Of a stretch of 64,000 bases of DNA, positions 49,889 to 61,671 are shown in pieces. A program made the position numbers and the translations under genes. Source of the stretch: Dipetalonema caudispina (lineage: Eukaryota; Nematoda; Chromadorea; Rhabditida; Onchocercidae); contig JABVXV010000043.1 in the NCBI GenBank assembly GCA_013365325.1, positions 1-64,000 on the forward strand, read 5' to 3'. The notes below the pieces were generated by a model. It made no database searches, was not told the DNA's origin, and saw only the letters and a program-made list of their open reading frames with translations. Each line of letters starts with the position of its first letter. Within the stretch, counting starts at the first letter, position 1.

Positions 49889-52800
49889 ATGTCGGAGGAG
49901 CTTATAAAAGTAGTAAATTTTGATGGTTTTATCAGCCATGTCAGTGATTCTGGTGAAGGTTCTGAAGTTATTATTTATGTGGCGCATGTTGTTAGCGACG
50001 ATTCTAGAATGCGAGGAGGAAGCGAATTCGGAATAACACAGGATTTGTTTGGCTATGGAAATCATGTTAACAACAATAACAACAACAATGATTATGGTAT
50101 CAGTATTTTCAAAATTTACTTTTAGTGTCTTCTAGAAAATCCTTACTGTTCTTCAAAATTAAATAGAATGTCAAATTTGTCAAACTATCACGTGTAGAGA
50201 TAATCTTATCAATGCTTGGATGTCGCTGGGATTGATGAATAACGGGACAAACTATACCATTAAGTGGCTTAGCACTCTTCACGTAATATTGATTTCCTCC
50301 GTGGTACTTTTTTATTATTTAATCACTAGTTTCCAGGTACTATATTCACAATTCGTGTTGGACAATGCGTAGAACGTGTTGCTGCAAAAGATATTTCGGA
50401 AAACGAAAGATTGACAAAGGTTAATTACACTGTTAAGTTTTATCGAATGAGTTGTGATAAAACATGGGACCTGAAGGCTTAATATCTTCTTTTTTTCTGA
50501 AAATGTTGATGTTTTGAGTGATTATTTCCATGAAAAGCTGTTCAAGGAAGGAGAATGTAAACAGTTTATATGGATTTTTAAATAACAAAAAGCGTTTCAG
50601 GTTGTTTGAGAATTTTAACTTGATGCAATAATCTTTCTTTTCTCATTGACTTCAGCATATATTCATGAAAATTGAAGAAGCGGTAATCGCATAGCATGTT
50701 ATATTTATTCAAGGTTCGTTTAATTGATAAGGGAATCGACGTTGAAGTGGAACGAAATGCATTATTCCCATCGACTTCACAAGCTAAAATTAACACCGAC
50801 TGTATGTGTCCTATTTTGGTTGTTGATGCTGGTGAAGAGCAGAGGGAAGTCGCAGCACAAATTAGCGGACGTGAATGTCGTTGCATTAATGGTTTGATTT
50901 CCTTTTTGTCAAAACTATCCAGTTAGATCCATTTCCTGGCTGTTAGATGTAAATGTTGAGTCTAATTCTGCAGGTAATTTGGTCGTGATCCCGTCTGTGG
51001 GACTCTGCGTTAAAGGTCGGTTATTGATTTCTTATGGGAACGGTGGATACGCAGAATTAAAAGATATTAGTTTGATACCAGCAGAAGGACAAGAATGTTC
51101 AAAGTTTGTAATGGAGGGTATGTTTGCTAATTAGTTCTCCGAAATATTCGCATGATCAACAGTCTTGCTTTTTGTGTTAATGAAGCAGCAATTAATTGAC
51201 AGATATGCCACAGCCGAATATCAACATGTCACTACTGTCAGAACATGCAAGACCATTTCGTTACCGCTGCAGCTCGATTGCATGCCGCAGAAATGTTTTC
51301 GGTAACAGTGGTGGAAGATATGAACGAGAAGGTTGCCTTTGAAATCCTTAAAACATGAGTTGCAAACATAATAGAATTTTCATGGATTTAAGCACAAGCT
51401 TTTGACTGTACTCAGGGTGATTTATTTGAATAAAATGAAGGAGAAAAAGAGGAAGAATTTAACTATGATGACAATGGCATTTTATGTTTTCTCATCAAAG
51501 TTTTCAAATCATTCTATCAAATAATGTTGATTGAAATAAATCACCTGATTGTTATCATAGTTAATTTCTTTCTCTTTCACTGCTTAGTTCTTGTGCTTAT
51601 ACCGTTAACAGTGCTAGCAGTGATTACTGCAATAGGATAGAAAAAACAATAGTTTTAAGTGGAGAAAGCTCTAAGGTAATTGAAATTTCCGTAAGGACTA
51701 TGCTAAAATTCTGTATTGTAGAGTACAGTGGCGTGATGGATGTATATGGAAGTGATGCGTACACTTTCACTGATAGCCGTTTTGCAAATCAATGGAATAA
51801 AAATGTAAATAAGTTTAACTCTTTTTTTGCGGAATAGATTTTTTTGTCTTTTTCGTTTTAATGATTTGACCTTTTTCAGCAGTTTGGCAAGAATTCAGCA
51901 GTTATTGAGAACAGTGTACCCTTTAATCCATGCAACCATAATGAAAACTTCCTTGATGCTAAGTTTGATTGTGATCGCGGTGCGTCATTTTTTAGAAACT
52001 CACTTTGTGTTTTCTTAGGTTTCCTACAATCTATAAAGATATCACTAATTGTTATGATACCTAATTATATTTTGTATTCAGAAGAGATGGATGACACATA
52101 TGCTGTGGTGTCGAGACCTGATGTATGTTCAGTAATTTCAGTTTTCTATTTTTTTAAATTTTTTCCTCAATTTACTTATTGAAAGTAATTGAACAATGAT
52201 CAGTCTAATTGGAATTATTATTATTCCGCTAAAATTGATACTTTTTTAAACAAAAAGATAATATCTCAACAAAACTCCACGGAAAGTCAAAAATTGAGAG
52301 TTAGAAGCTTAACACTATGAGAAATGTCTCTTTTTTTGCAGGTACCATACAAACAACATGCCTTTAAAGAATATGTACCGCATATTTATCCCCGTACAAT
52401 GCGAATTCGTTTTGATAAGATTGATTCGTCGCCAGTTGACACCTTTTGGGCTTTCGAACCAAACATTTTCACAACTGTCGAAAGAGTAAGTACAGTATAA
52501 CTTTCTTAAAAACATTCGATACCAATGTTATCTTTTCGCAGAATCTTGTTTTTTGATTTTTTTTAGGTTCTTCATGAAGGACGACAGCGTTACACTGCTT
52601 GTCCACAATTTGACATGTCGTTGATTCACGAGTTGAACGGAATGGGTTGCTTAGTAAGAGCGAGTGTTGACAGTGGTTGTCGCTCCTTATGTCGTGCTGA
52701 AATCATCAAATTCGCGAATAGCACGCACAGGTCCGTTTTTGGAATTTACTTCATTTAGTTAAATGCATGACGAAGGTACCACTTTGTAGATTCAACCGAT

Positions 52801-55800
52801 GAATATAGAGATATTTCCGTATCTTTGGATTTTAATTTACCTCCTTGTAATTTCACAAGGCTCAAAAATATGGTTAGCGACGTTCCTCGCTATTGTTACT
52901 CTGATCTTTCAAGTAACATTTCCATTCACATTTTCATTTTGGCTGAATGGCAAAATTATTTTTTATAAATGAATTTCAGATTTTCCGTGTACTTGGTCGA
53001 TTACGGTTTTTACAAATGGATCAAATGCAGTGATGTATTTGATATATCGGTAATTAACAAGGTTAATTACATTTCTTGTTGTTTGGACAAAATTATGTGA
53101 GATTAATGTGTTGGAAATAGATAAAACATTGAAGCGTATAAAAATAAGTGGTTGTGATTCAGTGTAAATATTGTGTTCCTCTCAAAATTCGATAAGTTAA
53201 GACTGTTATTTTTGTCTTAATAGTGAGGAAGCTTAATTAGACTTATTACCGTTTATATCAAATGTTCATAAAATCAAGCTGTTAGGCAATGAGTTATCAC
53301 AGGTAACCGTCTCCTTAACCTCATTCTTATAGTTGAGACAAGCAAAATCGACTGGTCACTTCGCCTTATAGGCTGATGAATTTCGCTTATTGCTGCGCAT
53401 CATCTCTAGCGAGCCTATAAATGATTGATTATATTAGAATGAAGTGAAAATGATATAATTGGTTTTCAGAAGGAGAGTTTAGCATAGAAAGCGGAGTTGG
53501 AGTAGTGATTTCATGAGCTAATGTACCGTCCCATTACATTAAGGATGCATTAATGATCAAAGATAATCTTGATGGTTATCTTCCGTCTTGATATAATGGT
53601 ATAACAGACTGTTAAATTTCAGAGAGATAAAATCCTTTACTTACCGGTAGCTTTGCTTCATTGTCGACTTGAGACATGTGCAAATGGAATTCGTTTGCAG
53701 GTAATTCAATCTTAAATCGGGCTTTCATCCTTCTGATAACTAATTGATACATATCTTATCAAAAGTATCGGTAGAAATAAGCTTTCAATCCATTTGGATT
53801 ATAATTTATTCAAATCTGTTATGCTATGAGTAACGATTATAATTATGTAGCAGTTGGAAAAAGGCGGCGAATATGAAATTACTATCAAATCACGGGATTC
53901 AGAGGGCATTTTCAATGTGCATATTGATCGAATCGATAATAATGAAGGCGCATTGGCGAACATTCATGATTCGGTTGTGCCAGTTAATCCTGACGGAAAT
54001 AGTGCGTGTCTTTGGTTAACGAAACTAAGTTTGGGTGTAAAAGTATATTAAGGGCAGCCAAAGGAGTTTGAATTTTATCTGGATTTGAATTTTTTGGAGC
54101 TAAACAGGCTAACAGTGTTGTTAAAAGCGATTTTATAGAATGCGCTTGCTATAAGATCATTTCTGTGATACGCAACAAACACATAGACTGAGATATATCT
54201 ATAAACAAAAAAACATAATAATGAATAAGGAACTAAGTAGAACTTCAATTATAGTTTGAAATTTTAACGTAACATCTGCGTTTTGTCTTTGTTTATCAAC
54301 CATCTCGAATATAGGATTGGAGGCAACAAATAATCCTAACAGTTTTTCTAATGTAGAAAAATGTAGAAAAGGATGCGTTCAACTTTGATATACTCTTCAT
54401 TTGATTATATTCATGGTCTTCTAATTTCGCAGTAACTTTTCAAGATAATTTGTTTGCTCCATGGTGTTCCTGTTCATCATTGCAATATACTAACGATGCA
54501 ATTGTGAAAGCTTTCCAAAGAAGTATGGGCATTGGTGAAGCAGCACGTGGAAGTTCTCTGATCAGCACAATGATTGCAAACACTATGCGATTCAATAGCT
54601 GGTTTGTTGACTTTCTTTAAGATTTGATTTTCATATTTTATTGCGGTGTGAAAGTAAGCTAGACAGTGCAACCTGGAAGCAAAATAAGTTTGATTCCGAC
54701 AAATATGAATAAGCTGTGGAAACCATTCTATCTTTGTTCTGCTATGTAACATTTAACCATCAGTTTTGAGCAAAATAATGCACAAATCAAGTTCACTGAG
54801 TATTTCACTTTTTTAAAATTTATTGACTTTGAGAAATAAAGAATAAATTTTAAAGAAACGGAAAAAAGTCAAAAGTAGGTGAATGTAGAATATGATAAAG
54901 GAATTTCTTAATCTTTTTTTGCTCAAGGCCAGGCATCTATGGATTTGGTGTCCCATATCCTATGATTATGCCTGTAATGATGCCGACGATGCCTAATTTT
55001 GGTGATATAACCAACAGAGTCCAAGGAAATCGAATGTGTCCACAGTTTGGGCGAGGTAACGACACCGGGAATGAAAATCCGTTCTCAATGAATACAAATA
55101 TGCACAGCTCAAACAGGTAACGATTTCTGCATTCTTTGAGATAATCGGAGATATGGTAGTTCTTGTTTGTTATTATATTTTACAGTAAGAACATTCTTGT
55201 CGTATGCAGTAGCTTTATCATGTAATGTTATGTTTACTATTATTAATTTTCCGGCAGTAAAGAATAAAGTTTTTGAGGTGTTGGAAATTTTGTACTTCAA
55301 TGGATTATAAAATGAAGTGAAGAAGATTAAGGATATCATATAAGTTTTTGAGAAGAAGCAATGATCGTTCCTTGAGCCATGAGGAAGGCAGATATCGTAC
55401 AATTGGACGCAGCAGAGAACTCAATTATAACGACAATTCTGACGAATGCAATGATTTGCAAGCTCGAAATGTTTTTGGTCAAACTTTTAACCGAAATAAT
55501 AGTTGTTGCGGTAGGCGAGGACAAAGAAATGGTACAAATAGAAGTCGTCGACCTGGAAAACATAATCTTCACAACGTCACCGATTCAGATGAAGGTTCAT
55601 GTTCTTTGTTAAAAAAATTTCCTTCAATATTTTTACTTTCCTAACTTTAGAATATAAAATCAAAAAACAATGTAATGCTCTGATTGTTAATATAAGCCAC
55701 CGTATTAGCATTTCGGATAAACACTGAGTTAAATAAAGGACAAAATCACCAGCAGGCTGATTAAAGGTTAGACTTCTATTGTCATCAAGTTGGCTGTGTC

Positions 55801-56644
55801 GAGCAGTAACGCATGTCACTTTTTAGCAGTCTTGTTGCACTTGATCGTCCGTCCTGGTGATTATATTGGATTAGATAAGATGTTAGCTATAATTCTATGT
55901 TATGTCTTTTGAATCTGCAATATATTTTCAGCTCACGAAAACTTTTCTTTCGGCGGTCCTGAATTTGCTAGCTTCAGTAAAGTATGTTTCTTTAGTACGT
56001 TATTCATATACCGTATTGCTGTTTCTGTAAGACTTTTATATGATATATTTAAATTTTTTCTCGATTATTGTCTATTTAGCTGCAATACATTCATCTCATT
56101 ATTTTCCATCACAATACTTGTTTACAGGGAAATAAGAGAGGAGAACCAATCGCTTGTGCAGGGAGCAGCGAATGGGATGTATGTCGAAATTTTGTAGTTT
56201 TTGCTATTTTGCAAACTAATTTGCGATTTTTAATTACTGTTATGGAAGAGCTTTGCTTATTCCTACACCTTACTTTATTTTTTGTCATTTTCTGTTGTTT
56301 CCTGCAAAGCAACTGCAAAGATTCATCAACGGTGTCTACTGTCGTTTAATGGAAAGTGATGTAGTTTGCCGTTCCAAGCCATACTTTATATTTCATTGCG
56401 TTATGACACAAAGCCTAGTGCAATCCTTTGTAATCACATAACAGATGGAAATGCAACGAAGGAGCCAAAATTAAGTTAAAGTAACGGAATTTGAATGAAT
56501 GATTTAGGCAAGTTATTGTGAAATTGTTTAATCAGATGCATATTCTATTATGCTATGTTTCAGCTGCCACCGCCGCGAAATCAGCATGCAAATCGACTCA
56601 CAGGCTTTGACAAGAATACATCACCGGAAATGAATCTAAATTGA
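49889..56644 (+). CDS. multi-Tudor protein, likely germ-granule/small-RNA factor
   Basis: About 20 exons and 800 residues: 49889-50096, 50337-50419, 50714-50891, 50974-51117, 51203-51331, (about 51641-51675), 51724-51804, 51880-51979, 52082-52122, 52342-52485, 52567-52730, 52980-53049, 53623-53700, 53851-54001, 54433-54601, 54928-55116, 55353-55594, 55932-55981, 56128-56178 and 56564-56644. Two Tudor-like modules are visible. The N-terminal one has VRLIDKGIDVEVERNALFP and a partner strand region GLCVKGRLLISYGNGGYAEL. A better one in the middle runs LNGMGCLVRASVDSGCRSLC, SVYLVDYGFYKWIKCSDVF, then LPVALLHCRL, the usual extended-Tudor order with aromatic-cage tyrosines. Between are Asn and acidic linkers; the tail is Pro/Met-rich (VPYPMIMPVMMPTMP), then Arg/Asn/Gly-rich (CCGRRGQRNGTNRSRRPGK). 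Tudor domains bind methylated Arg or Lys and scaffold germ granules and piRNA/22G pathways. EKL-1, ERI-5, RSD-6 or SIMR-1 kinship is possible but unproven. The junction between 51331 and 51724 is unresolved. Confidence 0.75.
53366..53420. other. intronic hairpin in the Tudor gene
   Basis: TTATAGGCT (53366-53374) pairs perfectly with AGCCTATAA (53412-53420). Inside, GATGA (53375-53379) pairs with TCATC (53400-53404) after a 7-nt bulge, and CGC with GCG closes a small loop. The surrounding 140 bases are less AT-rich than the rest of the intron. No snoRNA box pair is convincing. Confidence 0.45.
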
Positions 56645-58264
56645 ATCTTTGAGATACTTCCCTCTGCTTATCACTCAACAACGTCGTACTGGTTTGAATA
56701 TGTTCATGGCTTATTTCTTAATTCTTGCTGATCATCACTGCTTATGTTTGCTTCTAACTTCTTTTTCTTTTCCGTTTAGTTTATCAACTTATTTACTATA
56801 ATTTTTAATTTTTAGCGGAAGGAGATCTATTTTCCTATTATATTGTAATTTTAAAATATTTCTTAAATAACTTTAAAATATTTCTTCTGGAATTTTCATG
56901 ATTAAGCTAGAAGTATAATTTTTCTTCTTTCAAGCAAATAAGTCATGAATACTGGATATGGAAATTTGTTTGCATAGCGTAATGAATGAAATTCGCTTGA
57001 AAATGAATTGAATAAATTAACATTCAAGTTAGTCATGACATTCTCCAACAGAAATGAAGTTTTGATAAGATTTAATTGAACTTTGGTTGACCAAAAGAAG
57101 TGCTGCGTGGAGAGATTGGAGTTTTTTTTTTTTTTTTGTTTTGGTTTCCAATTCTCTTTATTAGTAGATAAATGTTTATGATTCTAACTTCTCAAAAGTA
57201 ATAACTGAGGTGCAGTAGATTTTTGTCGGAGTTGAATTTCTTAGAATAATTTTTTTTTTTTTTGAAGTGGTTATCGTTTTAAACGGTTTTATGTTCCGAG
57301 TTCTTGTTGTTATTGTAACACTTATAAAATTTCATTACAATTTTTTTTAAGCTCCATTTTTCTGAAATTTTCTAACGTTATGAAGTTACTTACAGTAATG
57401 TTAGTGCAAATGCTCTCAGCTATTACCTCACATTGTTTATTAAACATCTGGATTTGTTACGATTGGTTTCTGGTTTCACACAGTGCAAATTCTTCTGTTG
57501 TCTGTTTAGAATTTCAATTCAGTTCAGAAATTATTTTTACAGCCACATTTCAATGATATACATATTTAACTTGGAACATGTAAATCGTTAATTTGAACCA
57601 CATCTTTTAAAAAAATCTCTTTCTATTGAGTGATTCTCTGTACAACTCTTTGATTTCCTTCTTTACTTATTTGGTGCGGAATTTTAGTTGTTTGAAAGTC
57701 ATTTTTTAACTGAACTTATTGATGATAAAAGATTTGCCACACTCTAACTATCTAGAAACCGTTGCTGTGAAAAGGAAATATTCCTCTCTTAAACAAGGTG
57801 GTTTCTGAAAAGAAGAAAGTGACGAATCAGTTAACACTGCAAGATTTCTAGTTATACTTAAATCTTAGAAGTCGTCAAGACAAGAACTCAAAGATTGAAA
57901 ATTCAGAAATTTGAAGTTAACTTTGAAAAATAAGAGCTATGATAGATGATTCAGTTACTAACCATTTAACTCAGGTGAAGAACTAGTCTGCTGATTAGTT
58001 GATTGATGAATTAAGCCTTTCTAATGTTAGTTTTCAATTTGTCCCAATCAACAATTATCAAAAATTCAAAAGTAGACCGAATTATTCGTTTATTCGAGAT
58101 AAAAGATACAGGCAGAATATTGTTGAATGAATGATAAGAATGGTATAAGTGGATGTTTTAAGAATGTATCAAAAATTCCCGTTATCTATAGATTCAGCTA
58201 TGTAGCACAAAAATGTTATATGCATAATAGTTGCTACTGACAATTATTGATTGATAGATCACAT
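56645..58264. other. convergent intergenic region
   Basis: The 1.6 kb between the Tudor gene stop (plus) and the PDZ gene stop (minus) should hold both 3' UTRs. It contains T-rich runs (57123-57138, 57250-57264) and no coding segment I can recognise. Confidence 0.65.
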
Positions 58265-59995
58265 TTATCGTTTAACATGACGAAGCGTTTTACCTTCATT
58301 ATCACTTGCAATAATAAATTCCGATGCTTTGCTTTCATTAATTGTAATCGGTTTGCCAGGTGCAGTCGATTTTCGCATACAACTTTTTTTTGGCTGCAAT
58401 TATAATTGATATTTTAATTTAATTAATTAAAAGATTATAAACTTTGCTTAATATACACATTTCTTATCAATTTAATACATACAATATTGTTTCTACAAAA
58501 TTTTGAGAAAACTTATAAAACAAATTTGTTCTTTTTTAACATTTACTTCAAGATTTCGAAGCGCACTATTAATGAAGTGTCAAGTGCGGATTTGTATTAT
58601 TGATCAGGTAAGCAAACATATTTTACTAAGATTCAAGTCGAAGAGTGTTTCAAATTATTGCTGGATTTTATAGATTCCGTGGTAAGTGCGGAGAATGTCA
58701 TTTTCAGGTAAATGAGTAAAAATAAATGAATTATTGCGAAACATTTGTGGGTAAATTGGTTGTAATAAAGAATAAAGGGAGTTACTACCGGCTGAGTCTT
58801 TTTCAATTTTTGTCTTTCTCGGGCAGCTATTTCACGTACGTCACTATTCATTGCAACAGATGGAGCTTGTGCTGCAGATGCTGCAAGTGCACTCTGAACC
58901 CAATGTCGTGCTTCCATAGTTTCCGGACGCTCAACAACCATAGTAACGAAACGTTGTGCTTGAAGACTTTTGAGGAGAAGCTCACGGCATACATCTTTAT
59001 CAGTTACTGGTCGTCCATCGATGTCGATGATATGATCACCGATTAGCAATTGCTGGGCAGCAAGCGAATTCTGATCGGCACGTGATACTAACACACGATT
59101 CTGATAGTGCTTTATACCAAGACCAAGTTTCGGACCACCAGGTTTCCAATCAATTCGAGCAACCTAAAAAAAAAGCCTATAACAGATCCAGAAGTATTAA
59201 CTTTCGTTCATTCTAATAATATGATAATATATAATGCAACAAATGGAAAATTCCTGTTGTAAAGTTATATTTCAACAGTATATTCGTGAATATCAACGAT
59301 CAGATTGCGAAGATCAAGTTTAAACAAAAGCTTGTAAGCCTTAATAATTGAAATATTTATTGATCATACAGTATTAATCTTTTTTCAAGAAAATATTTGA
59401 ATTTATATCCTTTTGAGATTGAAAAATCTCTAATATTAAATCGAATTTATTATTAATCATTAAGAAAATAATTCAAATAATTTTGCCATTCAGCAGAAGT
59501 AAAGATGAAGAAAAGAAAAATTAAACGATACAAAATAAGTATATCCATCACGGCGTATGATAAATCTAGCTCGTTCCGGTGGTATATGAACTTTAGCCTC
59601 TAATTCAGCTGCTCTGTTTGCATCACGTACTAAATTAATTGAAGCAACCGGTGGAGCAAAACGAAGTAACTGATAGAAGTGATCCGCATCACGTACAATT
59701 GTATCGTTTACCTTAAGAATTTGATCGCCCACCTGTAATTCATTTAGGAATAATAGGATTCCTAAATTGGTTGTATCCATATTAGTGCATAAATTTTTTG
59801 GAAAACGTATAATTTTTACAGGTAATTTCAATCATTGAATTATACAATTATTTTAAAATTGAAGAATAAAACCTTAAGCTTTCCATCAGCCAGAGTACCC
59901 TGTTGTACTTTAACAATTATAAGTTTATCATTGGGTACAGCACCCAATGGTTCACCATCTTCCATTGGTATCACAACAACTAATTCTTTTGACAT
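58265..59995 (-). CDS. two-PDZ-domain protein, compact nematode type
   Basis: Four phase-0 exons, 59995-59873, 59732-59532, 59163-58789 and 58393-58265, encode 275 residues from ATG to TAA. PDZ1 covers about residues 4-95: [19 protein letters not shown] stands where the ligand loop should be, followed by [22 protein letters not shown]2 covers about 105-195: a true loop KLGLGI, then [38 protein letters not shown] and [10 protein letters not shown]. An Ala-rich helix, a basic segment (ARERQKLKK) and a short tail with [12 protein letters not shown] follow. PDZ domains bind C-terminal tails of membrane proteins and assemble cortical or synaptic complexes. There is no signal peptide or membrane segment, so the protein is intracellular. 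The conserved [20 protein letters not shown] pair looks like a nematode-expanded two-PDZ family; I cannot give an orthologue name. The start was chosen as the only Met that completes the first PDZ strand. Confidence 0.88.
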
Positions 59996-61671
59996 GATGC
60001 TAATACCAGATTACCAGTTTGTGCAGTATAACTGCTTTTCACGAGTACAACTGAACCAAATGATTTCACAACTAATCTCTTCGCTTATAATTTATTATTT
60101 AAAATTTGCATAAAAGACGTGACTTAAAAATTTATGTTTAAATAAATGTCTATCGGAAATACTTCAAATTGTAAATATGCAGTTGGAATTTTCCAGCATA
60201 ATCAATAAACTTGTATCCTTTCGCCAAATACAAGTTTAACCACTGGTTTAGAGAATCATCTGAATTATATTTTCCAGAATTTATCTTTTCAGCTGAAGCA
60301 GATCTATTTTTCTGTCTATTCTAATTCATAAAATTAGAAAAAAAAACATCGAACCAAATTTTGCTTTTTTTTTCACTAAAACAAACTGTTACATTGATTT
60401 AAATCGTTGTTGAAAAAATTTGCATAAATTTGGGACCGTAGATATTGGAAATGTTGTTAACACAAAATTTTTTTAAACATGCAAATTTATTGGTAGAGAA
60501 AAAGAATGGAAAGGCAACAAAGTAAGAATGAATTAAATTAAAAGCAGCTAAATGAAACAAAAAAAAAAAAAAAAAACTCTTAATACAAGTTAATCATTCA
60601 TGTAGAATTTATTACTACAAGAAAAGAAAAAAGAATAAATTCTCAGAAAATTGACATTTTACAAGTACAAATATTTGAGGGCCAAAAAATATTTGCACCA
60701 AAAAATATCAAAATTTTCAAGAAATAAGAAACATCAGATTTTAAGGATGATTAAATCAACAAGACAGAACCTGATTTACAAAATTAGATGTCATAAAAAA
60801 CCGGTAACAGATTTCTCAAAAGAAATTATATAACAAATAGTAATTAATAAGCTATAAGCTATAAAAACGAACAGGCCTTAAAAATGATATTTTATTTCAC
60901 ACAATTACATTATATTAAAATCATTCATCCTTATTCATACTAAAATTGATGACCAATAATCTATGCATTAATTAAAACATTATTTATGTATAATCATTGT
61001 CCAGTACAGCATCATTGTCCGTAAAATGATCACAAACAATTATCACCAATTTAATGATAAGAGATACTCATGGAATATATAACTGTGGTAAAATAATGAA
61101 TCAATTATCAATATGTTTTTGATAGAATTTTGTTGATTTTCAATGTATCATTGAAATCGTGCTATTCAAATAGTTGTAAAATTATTGAATTATTAACAAC
61201 AAAAGCGAAATTGAAATTGTTCATTCTAAGAGTATCCGATATATAGATAATAGTTGCCGCGGACAATACATCAATCATCTATCTATCTATGGGCGCGCAC
61301 TTCTTCTTAAATATTATCCGATATAAGAGAAGCAAAAAGTTATACAATAATCGATCGTGCATGAAATATAAATATACACCCGATCGATGGAAGCGCAATC
61401 ACCCGTTATTAATTTAAAAGATGAAGAATATACACATTGATTGATTATGTATTAATATCATACAAACTGATTATAAAATGTACATGTATGTATATGTGTA
61501 TGCATTTCTCTTCTTCAAGTAATATTATCCTGTTTCTTCAGTGTACATCATTTCGATTGTTTAATATTTAATTAGTTGTAACTCTCCGGATAGTTAATGA
61601 GATCATGGAGTGATTAAAAAAATAAACAGAAGCTGTTTTTCTTGTAAACAAAATGATCAATTGTGATCATT
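59996..61671. other. intergenic region between two minus-strand genes
   Basis: 1.7 kb lies between the stop of the Ig gene (61672) and the start of the PDZ gene (59995), both on minus. That is long for a nematode operon. A weak acceptor (CTGGTATTAG) ends 5 bases before the PDZ ATG. There are poly-A runs (60560-60577), TATC/TATA-rich stretches near 61277-61300 and no coding segment I recognise. Confidence 0.55.

Noticed and set aside
51588..51640. Longer version of the sixth Tudor exon starting at TTTCACTGCTTAG
   Set aside because: From the preceding donor phase it reads into TAG at 51638-51640; only the weaker acceptor at 51641 keeps the frame.
55336..55612. Minus and alternative plus frames over the Tudor-gene tail
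   Set aside because: The phase-correct frame (RYRTIGRSRELNYNDNSDEC) joins neighbouring exons on both sides; the others do not.
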